This document shows positions 45,521 to 53,391 of a stretch of DNA of 54,419 nucleotides, piece after piece. Position numbers and translations under genes: made by a program. The notes beneath the pieces were generated by a model that had not been told where the DNA came from, ran no database searches, and was given only the letters and a program-made list of their open reading frames with translations. How positions within the stretch are numbered: the stretch's first letter is position 1; each line of letters opens with the position of its first letter. This stretch comes from Mycobacterium sp. 1465703.0. Its GTDB lineage: Bacteria; Actinomycetota; Actinomycetes; Mycobacteriales; Mycobacteriaceae. The stretch covers positions 1-54,419 of the forward strand of contig NZ_LZKU01000090.1 in NCBI RefSeq assembly GCF_001672975.1. The letters are read 5' to 3'.

Positions 45521-46927
45521 TCAAAGCACGTGGGGCGCGATGAGGACCGCACCGCCGGCGACCCCGAACCCGATCAGGAAGGCAATCACCGTGAAGCCCA
45601 TAACCTGGCGCACATTCAGCTTGGCGATCGCCAGCACCGGCAACAGCCAGAACGGCTGAATCATGTTCGCGACTCCCTCGCCGACCGCGACCGACATCGA
45701 TATCAGCCCAAGGTAAGCCGGCGAGTGCTGCCCGATCGCCATCGCAGAGCCGACGGCGATCGGACCCTGCACTGCCCAGTGTCCGCCGCCGGAAGGTACG
45801 AACAACGAGATCAGGACCGACCCGATGAAGGTGAAGAACGGCAGCGTGTACTGATCTGCGCCGCGCACCAGCGCCTCCGCGAGCACCGTCTGAAGCGCCT
45901 TGCCCGATCCGGTTGGCAGGTAACCCAATAGGCCAACGATCCCGCCGTATAGCGGGTACTGCAGCAGCAAAGGACCCGACACCTTTGCGGCGTTGGAAAA
46001 TGCCCGGATGAAGCGGATTGGCGTGCGGTGCAGCAAAGCACTCGTGATGGTGAACAACATGATCATCGACGAGATATTCAGCGCGAAGCCGCTCAGCACG
46101 AAATACGTTATGCCCGCGGCAAACACAAGGACATTAAGAATCCACAGGCCTTCCAGCCACTCAGCAGTTGTCCGCTCACCGTCGGGCTTGACGGGTTCGG
46201 GCTCGTCCTCGAAGACGGCCGGATCAGCTTCAAGGCTTTGATTGGGCGCCATGCGCCAGATGGCGATGGAGAGCAAGGCGACCACCGCAATCACGGCGAG
46301 CCAGTTGTAGGGCTGGAAAACCGTCTGCGACAACGGCACGGTCATGCCGGTCAGCTTGTGAATCACGTTGATCGGGCTGCTCGTATCGGTGTTGGCAAGC
46401 GCGATCGATGACGACATCCCCTGTGTCCACACGATGTAGCCCATGAACCCGGCCGCGATCAGGTAGCCGAAATGCGCACCCTTTAGCCGTTTTGCGACCT
46501 GGCGCGCGACCAGCGCGCCCGCAACCAGACCCAGTCCCCAGTTCAAGAGGGAAAAACCGGTGCTGACCCCAAAACACAGCAGGGCACCTTGAACCTGGTT
46601 GGTTGGCTTGCTTGCGATCTTAATGATGGCGCGTTTCAAGATGGGCGCCTCGGCCAGGGTGTAGCCGGTGACAAGGACGAGGACCATCTGGAACGCGAAG
46701 GTGTAGATGTTCTGCGCCCCCCACACTCCGCCGTACCACGCCTTGAGAACACCAGCGGGCGTTGCGCCCCGGACGAGCAGCGCCACGAGCGCGACCACGA
46801 CGAGGGTGAGGATGATGGCGAACAGATAGGGGTCGGGCATGAGGCGTTCGACGTATCGGACACACAGTGTGGTGAGGCGCTGGATGAAGCCGCGCCGTTC
46901 GACCTGTCGATCCTCGCTCGTGGTCAT
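45521..46927 (-). CDS. Short-chain fatty acid transporter (AtoE/TIGR00366 family)
   Basis: A 468-residue integral membrane protein of the AtoE family, thought to carry short-chain fatty acids. About ten to twelve hydrophobic segments are seen, with family segments GLVAGALVARQVAKRLKG, YPLYGGIVGLLG, and VPSGGGHWAVQGPIAV, the last being the conserved signature near residue 375. The ATG at 46927 gives the cytoplasmic start MTTSEDRQVERRG; the frame extension to 46996 lacks support. Being first in an operon with allophanate hydrolase is unusual and could mean it carries a carboxylated nitrogen compound; this is inference. Confidence 0.88.
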   Translation of the reverse strand: MTTSEDRQVERRGFIQRLTTLCVRYVERLMPDPYLFAIILTLVVVALVALLVRGATPAGVLKAWYGGVWGAQNIYTFAFQMVLVLVTGYTLAEAPILKRAIIKIASKPTNQVQGALLCFGVSTGFSLLNWGLGLVAGALVARQVAKRLKGAHFGYLIAAGFMGYIVWTQGMSSSIALANTDTSSPINVIHKLTGMTVPLSQTVFQPYNWLAVIAVVALLSIAIWRMAPNQSLEADPAVFEDEPEPVKPDGERTTAEWLEGLWILNVLVFAAGITYFVLSGFALNISSMIMLFTITSALLHRTPIRFIRAFSNAAKVSGPLLLQYPLYGGIVGLLGYLPTGSGKALQTVLAEALVRGADQYTLPFFTFIGSVLISLFVPSGGGHWAVQGPIAVGSAMAIGQHSPAYLGLISMSVAVGEGVANMIQPFWLLPVLAIAKLNVRQVMGFTVIAFLIGFGVAGGAVLIAPHVL

Positions 46928-47943
46928 TGGTCCCTTATCTCCTGGCGCGCGTCGTGATCTCGTTGACTTTTCGAAACCTGCCTTAGGCAACTCCAAAAAG
47001 ATTGCGAGTAGGTGAATGCAGAAGGACGCGCAAACGACGAGAACCTGCGACGCGCTGTAGAACGTGTTGCGGTTGGTGCGCCGCCGGACGCATCGTCGGT
47101 TAACCTGCTCAGTCCCGTCAGCCGGCGCCTAGCAGCGGTTTCGACGTGGCTGCAAGTCCCGACGATCCGGTCCCGGGTTGGGCACCGCCGCGGAATTCGG
47201 CTCGCCGGTCTCGTTTGACGAGGCTACGTTTTCCCATTCGGAGCCGTGGGGCTGCGCAAGATACTGCTTACCGAGCACCTCTGAGTCCGATCGGTGCAGA
47301 ACCCTGTATCCGGCAAAGGCATGACCGTTGGGCGCTGTCGGCACGGGACGCCGTGCCCAGTGGTGTTGTCTTCCACCGGTGACACTCGGTGGTCGGGTGG
47401 GCACGACTGGCGGCTGGCGCTGGCGCGACTGGTGATGCATGGGCCGACGGGCCTCCAGCGGCAGAGACCGGTGCGCGTGCGCCCAGCGGCAATGAAGACG
47501 ACCGAGGCGGTGGTCGTGAATCGACGGCCCACATACCTGAACTTGCACATGACCAGACCCGCCGAAGCGGCGACTACTAGCGTGACTTGCCGAGTGCTGT
47601 CGTGGCTTAACGATCCTGATGCCCGAATTTTTTGGGGGCACGAAGATGAGCATCGCGTTGTGCGCGGAATCCATTGTGAGATCTGGGATTAGGAAAGCGG
47701 TTTTCGATGGGGCTCCTCACATCTTAGGCGGCGATCATCCGCACTCACTGCCGCTGAGCTGTAATCTCTCGTCGAAGTAAGTTGCAGCCTCTTAGTTGGT
47801 AGGACACCCGTCGTAGCAATAGTCCGGTCGACGACCACAGAATTGAACCCAGACGCACTCGTGTGTGGCAGAGATCTTCTTGTCATCACGGCGCGAATGG
47901 GGGTCAGTTCTGGCCCGCGGCTCGGGGATGGGAGGTTCACGAA
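46928..47943. other. 1-kb region without a recognisable gene
   Basis: Open frames on both strands are present, the longest on the minus strand at 47129-47674, but they overlap one another, are Arg/Ser/His-rich and contain no domain I recognise. None has a clear ribosome site. The region separates the minus-strand transporter genes from the plus-strand secretion cassette and must hold the cassette promoter in its right part. It may also contain decayed coding sequence. Confidence 0.5.
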
Positions 47944-48225
47944 GTGGTTCTTTCAGTTGTTCCGTCGGCATTGGCAGCTTTTGCGGCCGCCAACAGCGCT
48001 GCTGGAGAGATGATTTCGACTGCTGGTGCGGCCGATTCGGAGGCGATGCTAGCCGCAGCCGCCGCTGCGTTGGGGCCGATCGGCGCGAGCTACTTGGCGG
48101 CCTATGGGTCGGCGCAGGAGAATAATCTGACTGCCACTATGCAGGTGGGCCGGGCGCATGCGGCGATTGGTGCGGCGACCGAAGCTGCGAACGCCTCATT
48201 TGCGGCTGCTGACGACCACCTGTGA
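47944..48225 (+). CDS. EspC/EspF-like type VII secretion substrate
   Basis: A 93-residue Ala-rich all-helical protein with a GTG start preceded by GGAGG. The layout of two helices with a LGPIGASYLAAYGSAQENN turn and the end EAANASFAAADDHL matches the EspC-type secretion-target family, which normally ends in a YxxxD signal; here it is FAAAD, with Phe for Tyr. A PE protein is the alternative, but the DEVS motif of PE is missing. It is followed after 12 bases by a large Ala/Gly-rich gene, as espC and espF sit next to espA and espE. It opens the cassette. Confidence 0.6.
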   Translation: MVLSVVPSALAAFAAANSAAGEMISTAGAADSEAMLAAAAAALGPIGASYLAAYGSAQENNLTATMQVGRAHAAIGAATEAANASFAAADDHL

Positions 48226-48237
48226 CGTTGGTTTCTG

Positions 48238-49665
48238 ATGGCATTTGCATCAGCTGATCCGGGGTCGGTCCTCGATGCGAGTGAGCAGAACCTCGCCGAA
48301 TATCTGAATCAGCCTGTGGACAGGGTTCTTTCGCGGCTAGGACTACCGGGCTCGCCGCAAGCAGCGCAGCCGGCGGATCCTCAGCCACCGGATGACCCCA
48401 ACAATCCCAATGCCGTATCACCAGGAGACAATTCGGCGCTTTCGAGCTTGTCGAGCTTGTCGAGCCTGGCTGCTTTGCCACTTGGCTTGATTGGGCCGGT
48501 GGTCGAGATGTTGGGCATGTTGGGTTCGGGGCAGTTTGGTGGTCTGAACCCGACGGCGATGTTGGGTGGGGTTTCGCAGACCTTGGGTTCGGCGGGGCAG
48601 ACGGTGCAGCATGCCTTAGGCGGCCTTGACGGGGTGTGGCAGGGCGCTGCCGCGTCGTCGGCGGCAGCAAAGACCGCCTCGGTGTTGGCCAACGGCAGCG
48701 AAGTAGCAAGCCAGGCAGATAGTTTGAGCGCGAGTCTGTCGGCGGCTGTGGCCAGTGTGGCGCAAGGCGAGGCCCAATTGGTCGCGATCGTCAACCAGTT
48801 CATGGCGACGCTGGCGGCAATCGGTCCCAACATCATCTTTCCGTGGGGCTGGGCAGCGGCCATTGCGGCGGCCAATCAAGCTGTCACCCAGGCCACGTCA
48901 GCGATGGCGCAGCTGCAGAGCACGCTCGGGGCTCAAGAGGCGAATGTCAACGCGGTCGGCGCTCCGGTCGCGGTGACCTCCCCCCCGCAGGTTGGTTCGG
49001 CTGGTGGGGCCGTGCCAGCGTCGCCGCTGGCCACTTCAGGGTTGGCGGCCCAGATTCCGGGTTCGGCCCTGAGTCCGGTGTCGGCGTTTGCGGCTCCGGC
49101 CGCGGCTGCGGCCTCTGGGCTTGGTGCTCCGCTGGGTGGGGCATCGGGACTGAGCTCGTTGGCTCCGATGCTGGGCATGGCGAGTGGTCTGGCGATGCCG
49201 GCGATGGAGGGGATCAGCGCGGCCACTAGTGGCCTTGGTTCGGCTGGTGGGGGACCGGGTGCGCAGCTGGCCAGCGCCGCACAGCAGCCCGCCGGTGGCG
49301 GTAATCGCCTCGATACGTCGGCCCACGGTGGGGGTGGCGGCGGGGGCCACAGCGGTACTGGGGTGCCGGTCCTTGCTGCCCAGTCGCGCTTGGCCCCACT
49401 GCTTCCAGAAATCGAGCCGAGGATCCCCGGGGAGCCAATCAACGCTGCTGTCGCGCCCGGGGGTATGGGCGGTGCTCCGATGATGGGCGGTGCTCCCTTG
49501 GCGCGTGGCGGTAATGGCGGCGTGGGTAGGAGCCATACTGTCGCGGCATTCCTGCATACCAGTGATCAGGGTGGCGACATCGTCGGCGAATTGGGCAACG
49601 TTGCCCCGCCGGTGATCGGGGTCAGAGAAGCGATCCCGCGCCCGGATATCGATCTGACGATCTAG
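48238..49665 (+). CDS. Large Ala/Gly-rich secreted protein with WXG turn (EspA/EspB-like role)
   Basis: A 475-residue protein with no close family I can name. Residues 1-60 are acidic and Pro/Asn-rich. A helical region (about 70-240) contains a turn with Trp134-Gln-Gly136 (LDGVWQGAAASSAAAK) and a second hydrophobic helix pair FPWGWAAAIAAANQAVTQATSAMAQLQSTLG, suggesting a WXG-type helical hairpin as in EspA, EspB and PPE proteins. Residues 250-440 are low-complexity Gly/Ala/Ser/Pro, ending in an acidic tail IVGELGNVAPPVIG with PDIDLTI. No Sec signal is present. Its position after the EspC-like gene supports a co-secreted partner. Confidence 0.6.
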   Translation: MAFASADPGSVLDASEQNLAEYLNQPVDRVLSRLGLPGSPQAAQPADPQPPDDPNNPNAVSPGDNSALSSLSSLSSLAALPLGLIGPVVEMLGMLGSGQFGGLNPTAMLGGVSQTLGSAGQTVQHALGGLDGVWQGAAASSAAAKTASVLANGSEVASQADSLSASLSAAVASVAQGEAQLVAIVNQFMATLAAIGPNIIFPWGWAAAIAAANQAVTQATSAMAQLQSTLGAQEANVNAVGAPVAVTSPPQVGSAGGAVPASPLATSGLAAQIPGSALSPVSAFAAPAAAAASGLGAPLGGASGLSSLAPMLGMASGLAMPAMEGISAATSGLGSAGGGPGAQLASAAQQPAGGGNRLDTSAHGGGGGGGHSGTGVPVLAAQSRLAPLLPEIEPRIPGEPINAAVAPGGMGGAPMMGGAPLARGGNGGVGRSHTVAAFLHTSDQGGDIVGELGNVAPPVIGVREAIPRPDIDLTI

Positions 49666-49683
49666 GAAAAAGGGAGTTGCGAG

Positions 49684-49983
49684 ATGTCAAGTGGCGTTGA
49701 TGTGTTGCGGATGCAGCCGGCCGAAGTTACCGATGCAACCCGGAAGCTTGACGAATTAGCCAGTCGCGCAAAGAAACTCATGCAGGCTGAGCAGGCCAAC
49801 CTGACGGTGACGGCCCCGGGCCGTGACGAGGTCTCGGTGCGGGTGGCGTCGACGCTCAATGACGTGCATACCGAATTCGGCAAGGTGGCCGACCAGGGGA
49901 CCCACGAGATCCAGGAGATAGCGGCAACGTTGCGTGCACACGTCGACAACGTCGTTGCGGCAGAACAAGATTTTGCCGTCTGA
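49684..49983 (+). CDS. PE-family protein (PE35-like)
   Basis: A 99-residue protein with the PE-domain pattern: an N-terminal helix (DATRKLDELASRAKKLM), the hallmark DEVS within TAPGRDEVSVRVASTLND, and a second helix ending HVDNVVAAEQDFAV. The position where PE35 has Tyr of the YxxxD secretion signal is Val here (VVAAE), so the signal is altered. An AAAGGGAG ribosome site precedes the ATG. The following PPE-like gene and EspG chaperone gene make PE assignment more likely than EspC-type. The classical Pro-Glu start is absent, as in some ESX-locus PE proteins. Confidence 0.7.
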   Translation: MSSGVDVLRMQPAEVTDATRKLDELASRAKKLMQAEQANLTVTAPGRDEVSVRVASTLNDVHTEFGKVADQGTHEIQEIAATLRAHVDNVVAAEQDFAV

Positions 49984-50071
49984 GCGAACCAGTACCGCCG
50001 GATGCCATTGACCTGAGGCGCGTCCGTATCGCGAGCGCATCAGTTCCGTTGTGAGGGAAGGGAGGGCAGGC

Positions 50072-51154
50072 ATGGGATTTACCAATGTGGCATGGGAGTC
50101 ACGCAGTGCGGAGCGGCTTGCCCGCGATCTCACCGACGGTCCGGGACCGACGTCGGTGGGTCAGGCCGGTGCGGCGTGGGTGCGCGTCGCTGATGAATGG
50201 GCGAGCATTGCCGCCGAATTCGGCGCCGTTGTCGACAAGATCAAGGGCTCGTTTTCCAGTCAGGGTGCTGATGCGGCGGCGCGCAGGCTCGAAGAGTTCG
50301 GTGCGTGGCTGGGCTCTGTCGCCGTAAGTGCAGCTGACAACGGGCAGCGGGCCGAGCAGGCCGCCGTGGCGTATAGCGTCGCGGTGCTGGGGATGCCGAG
50401 TGTGTCGCAGGTGATTGCGGCCAAGACTTCCCACGACGTGATGGCGTCGCTGGCCGCCTACAACGGGGCCGCGCTGACCGGGCAGTTCGCCGAGTTCGAC
50501 GAGGCGGTCGCTGCTCATCGGGGTGCCGCGTCGGCGGTCATGTATCAGTACGAAGAAGCCTGCGACGGTGTTGATAGGCCGTGGCCGCAGCCCGCTGTGC
50601 CCGATGCGGCTAAGGGTGCGGCGCTCACCGCCGAGCAGGACGCCGAGGCCTCCAAGGACCAGGCCGCGAGCGCGGGGGCTGGTGCTGGCGCGGGTGTGAT
50701 GGCGCCGCCGCTGGCGGCGTTTCGGGCCGTCGAGGTCAAGTCGAGCAGAACCGCGGCGCAATCGCGCAAAGTCGAATCTGCCGGCTCGGCGACGGGGACG
50801 GCGGGGATGGGTCCTGCTGGATACGGGCCGATGGCGGGGCTGGCCCGCGGTGCTGGCAGTACGCGTGAGCATCACTCGTCGTTGGCGGGCGGCATCGACG
50901 GTGGTGGTGAGTTGGGCGCCGGTGTGTCCGTGAGTGATCCGTCGTGGCTGCCCGCCACCCAGCACAGCGACGCGCCGTTTGTGGTGTCGCAGGTCAGCTG
51001 GGACCCCAGCACGTCGGTTTTCGACCAGCTCGCTGGGCCTGTCGAGCCGGAGCCACCGCAGTTCGCCGATGCGCCGGCGCCGACCCTCGAGCAGGTCTCC
51101 GATCGGTGGGTGTCGCCACCGGTGATCGGCGCGGACAAAGGATTGACGCGGTGA
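50072..51154 (+). CDS. PPE-like protein without the canonical PPE motif
   Basis: A 360-residue protein whose first 170 residues follow the PPE helical fold: NVAWESRSAERLARDL matches the usual WESRPPEVN position, with Ser-Ala-Glu instead of Pro-Pro-Glu; GPGPTSVGQAGAAWVRVADEW aligns with the GPGP loop and following helix; MPSVSQVIAAKTSHDVMASLAAYNGAALTGQFAEFDE with AAVMYQYEEA equals the later helices. The C-terminal 190 residues are Gly/Ala-rich, ending in a Trp/Pro-rich acidic tail. The ATG at 50072 follows AAGGGAGGG. The stop overlaps espG by 4 bases. Confidence 0.75.
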   Translation: MGFTNVAWESRSAERLARDLTDGPGPTSVGQAGAAWVRVADEWASIAAEFGAVVDKIKGSFSSQGADAAARRLEEFGAWLGSVAVSAADNGQRAEQAAVAYSVAVLGMPSVSQVIAAKTSHDVMASLAAYNGAALTGQFAEFDEAVAAHRGAASAVMYQYEEACDGVDRPWPQPAVPDAAKGAALTAEQDAEASKDQAASAGAGAGAGVMAPPLAAFRAVEVKSSRTAAQSRKVESAGSATGTAGMGPAGYGPMAGLARGAGSTREHHSSLAGGIDGGGELGAGVSVSDPSWLPATQHSDAPFVVSQVSWDPSTSVFDQLAGPVEPEPPQFADAPAPTLEQVSDRWVSPPVIGADKGLTR

Positions 51155-51963
51155 GCGCGACGGTAGTGGACGAGTTGAGGCTCACCGACGATCAGCTTCG
51201 GGTGCTGGCCCTGCGTGTTGGCGCCAATGACCTGCCTGCGGTGCTGAATATGCAGTCGCGTCACGCCACGATCGACGGACGTGAAGCCGCGTACGACCGC
51301 GCGGCCCGAGAGCTGGTGTCGCGCAAGCTGATCGTCGGGGATGTCGTGCACCCGGATCTGGTACCGCTGTTGCAGGCGTTGGGGCGACCCGATCGCGAGG
51401 TGGCGATGCGGTTGGTCACCCCCGAGGGCACGGCGCGGACCAGTGTGGTGCGGCGAGACACATTGTGCGCATTGGCAAGTCGGATCCGCGACGAGGTCAC
51501 AGTGCGGATCCTTGGTCACTGCATCGAATTGAGCGGCGTGATCGCGGCGCTGCGGGGTGAGCTGCCACCGGCCAGGCCTGCTGATGTGGACCCGGTCGCA
51601 GCACCGCTGACCGAGATGACGGCATGTTTGTCCGGGACGCACGACGCGGTGCAATTGGGCGACCGCATCCGGGCACTGGGCGCGGATCCTCGCGTGGCGA
51701 TGAGGCTCGGTGTGGCGTTGGGGTCACGGCAGGCGTTCGCCGAGATCGTGTACTGCGCACTCGCCGACACCGAAGGGCGGATTCGTCGCGGCTCGGCCTC
51801 GGTGGGAGTTTTCTACACCAAGCGAGGCCGCATTATCGGTGCTCCCAGCGCATCGCCGGCCAGGCAATTGTGGACCACGCTCAAGGCCGGTACCGAGCAT
51901 GCGTTTGGGCAGGCGATCACCCAGCTGGTCGAGCTGGCCGATCAGAGATGGGGTGATCGCTAG
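51151..51963 (+). CDS. EspG-family PE/PPE chaperone
   Basis: A 270-residue EspG-like protein. EspG proteins bind the tip of PPE partners in the cytosol and keep PE/PPE pairs soluble for ESX export. Recognisable features are the N-terminal LTDDQLRVLALRVGANDLPAVL strand-helix, LVSRKLIVGDVVHPDLVPLLQAL, and the central RIRRGSASVGVFYTKRGRIIGAPSASPARQLWTTLKAGTEH, typical of the EspG C-terminal sheet. It has no signal or membrane segment. The GTG start overlaps the PPE-like stop by 4 bases, so both should be made together and the PPE-like protein is the probable client. Confidence 0.8.
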   Translation: MSATVVDELRLTDDQLRVLALRVGANDLPAVLNMQSRHATIDGREAAYDRAARELVSRKLIVGDVVHPDLVPLLQALGRPDREVAMRLVTPEGTARTSVVRRDTLCALASRIRDEVTVRILGHCIELSGVIAALRGELPPARPADVDPVAAPLTEMTACLSGTHDAVQLGDRIRALGADPRVAMRLGVALGSRQAFAEIVYCALADTEGRIRRGSASVGVFYTKRGRIIGAPSASPARQLWTTLKAGTEHAFGQAITQLVELADQRWGDR

Positions 51964-52044
51964 CCGGAATGCGTTTGGGTGGTCGAAATGACACCGTCCC
52001 GCGGCCTCAACGATTAACGAATAAGAAAGGATCACCGATACAAC

Positions 52045-52314
52045 ATGGCTTTGAAAATCGACCCGTCCCAAGCTCCCCAATTCCTCAACGATATCCAGAC
52101 CTCTAGCAATCACGCGACCCAGGCGTTGCAACAGGTTCAGGAACTCCAACAGCAAATGTTGGTTTCGAACTGGCAGGGCGATAGCGCTGGTCGGTACGGA
52201 AAATCATCGAGCGCGCAGAACGACGATGTGGAGCAGATGATCACGAAGTTGCAAAATGCGGTGAGGTCGGCTGAAGGGGCCGTCAGAGACATGATCGCCG
52301 CCGACCAGGGATAA
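52045..52314 (+). CDS. EsxB-like WXG100 protein
   Basis: An 89-residue WXG100 protein: a helical hairpin with the turn SNWQGDSAGRY in which Trp43-Gln-Gly45 has the same position as in CFP-10. It is Gln-rich (QQVQELQQQM) and has no signal peptide. Its partner is the next gene, 14 bases on. Neither partner shows a YxxxD/E motif after the second helix; the C-terminus here is VRDMIAADQG. An AAAGGA ribosome site precedes the ATG. Confidence 0.85.
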   Translation: MALKIDPSQAPQFLNDIQTSSNHATQALQQVQELQQQMLVSNWQGDSAGRYGKSSSAQNDDVEQMITKLQNAVRSAEGAVRDMIAADQG

Positions 52315-52328
52315 GGAGAAAAAGACCA

Positions 52329-52619
52329 ATGAGCGACATTCAGTACAATTTCGCAAACAACTTTTCAACGCTGAGCGACGTTGGCGACGGGGTCAACAAA
52401 ATCGAAAGCGCGAAAAACGACGTTATCGACCTGTTCAATAGGTTGGAAGCGGCTTTCGATGGTACAACTGCTCAGCAGTTCAGAATAACGGGTAATCAGA
52501 TCACCAGCGGTTTGGAGGAATTAGCGCACCAAATGCGCCAGACAACTGGCAATGCTGTCGACCAGCAGAACCACATGCAGGCCCTGGATGCCAGGCACGC
52601 TTCATCCCTCGGTGGCTAA
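52329..52619 (+). CDS. EsxA-like protein with FDG instead of WXG
   Basis: A 96-residue ESAT-6-like protein. Length, helical hairpin and the position of the turn (Phe43-Asp-Gly45 in EAAFDGTTAQQF) agree with EsxA, but the Trp of WXG is replaced by Phe. The N-terminus IQYNFANNFSTLSDVGDGV and C-terminal MQALDARHASSLGG are otherwise unlike well-known Esx proteins. The Shine-Dalgarno GGAGAA is good. It pairs with the EsxB-like gene just upstream. More AT-rich than the neighbouring EspG gene. Confidence 0.82.
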   Translation: MSDIQYNFANNFSTLSDVGDGVNKIESAKNDVIDLFNRLEAAFDGTTAQQFRITGNQITSGLEELAHQMRQTTGNAVDQQNHMQALDARHASSLGG

Positions 52620-52656
52620 CCAGCACGCTGCACAGTTCTGACGATCGCGCGGGAAC

Positions 52657-52689
52657 CTGGGTGCTGAGTCCTTTTAACTCAGCACCCAG
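52657..52689 (+). terminator. Strong hairpin after the esxBA-like pair
   Basis: CTGGGTGCTGAGT and ACTCAGCACCCAG form a perfect 13-bp stem with a 7-base loop (CCTTTTA). It lies 37 bases after the EsxA-like stop and 35 before the next start. No U-run follows, so it is either an actinobacterial-type terminator, partial terminator or an RNA stability element. Confidence 0.65.
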
Positions 52690-52723
52690 CTCGTGCACTT
52701 AACACAGATTGCGGAAAGAAGTC

Positions 52724-53374
52724 ATGGCTACTAACAACCCCGTTGGGCAAATCGAGCCGCATGTCGCTGGGACGCTGATCAGCCAAGAGCCAGCCGTCCA
52801 TCCCGTCGAGCCGCGGATCAATGCCGTCGATCCGCGGATCTCTAGTGTCGCGCCCCAGCCGTCGAGCGGTGCCCAAAAATCTAGTGTTCTAGCCAGTTCC
52901 AATGGTGGTGACGGAGGTTCCAATAGCGGTGGTGGAGGTTCCAATAACGGTGGTGGAGGTTCCAATAACGGTGGTGGAGGTTCCAATGGTGGTGCGGCTG
53001 GAGACAGCACCGACGGAACCGGGTCTGCCGGGGGCTCGGGTGGTTCGACCACCGACCTGACGAGTGGTCTAAAAGACATTCAGAAGAACGGCAAGGCTGA
53101 CCTGAAGATGACTGCGGCGGCTCGCGATAAGTATTTAAAAATCATCAATACCTATCTTTCCACCCTGAAGGCCGAACGTAAAAAGATGAGCAACCAGGAG
53201 TCGCTGGGCGATCCGGGCGCATTGCAGTCTGGAGTATTAACAAAGCAGAATCTACTACTTGGTATGACAGGACTCACGGGTGCTGAAAGATCGCTCGACC
53301 AGTACATTGATTACCTCGATGAACTGTCGACAACCGTGAAGAAAGCCTTTGACCACCTTATGCAGGCCGGGTAG
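52724..53374 (+). CDS. Protein with natural GGGGS-type linker and helical C-terminal domain
   Basis: A 216-residue protein of no family I recognise. Residues 1-60 contain degenerate repeats around EPRI, DPRI and VAPQ. Residues 61-88 are a flexible linker of GGDGGSNS, two GGGGSNN units and GGGGSN, encoded by 21-base DNA repeats. The C-terminal half (about 110-216) is helical and charged: TAAARDKYLKIINTYLSTLKAERKKM, then LDQYIDYLDELSTTVKKAFDHLMQ. The build suggests an adaptor or substrate of the type VII pathway with a DNA-, membrane- or partner-binding end. ATG 52724 is preferred to the frame start at 52709. Next gene begins 17 bases later. Confidence 0.65.
   Translation: MATNNPVGQIEPHVAGTLISQEPAVHPVEPRINAVDPRISSVAPQPSSGAQKSSVLASSNGGDGGSNSGGGGSNNGGGGSNNGGGGSNGGAAGDSTDGTGSAGGSGGSTTDLTSGLKDIQKNGKADLKMTAAARDKYLKIINTYLSTLKAERKKMSNQESLGDPGALQSGVLTKQNLLLGMTGLTGAERSLDQYIDYLDELSTTVKKAFDHLMQAG
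52904..52987 (+). repeat. Tandem 21-bp repeats coding for GGGGSNN units
   Basis: Units at 52928-52948 and 52949-52969 are identical; 52970-52987 is an 18-base partial copy and 52904-52927 a diverged 24-base copy. The array codes for the glycine linker of the protein at 52724-53374 and could vary in copy number between strains. Confidence 0.9.
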
Positions 53375-53391
53375 CGGCGGGGTGTAAAACT

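Noticed and set aside
47129..47692. Overlapping open frames in the gap before the secretion cassette
   Set aside because: They lie on both strands over the same bases, lack ribosome sites and recognisable domains, and have atypical composition.
52904..52987. Short direct repeats as a CRISPR array
   Set aside because: Units are contiguous without spacers and encode an in-frame glycine linker.
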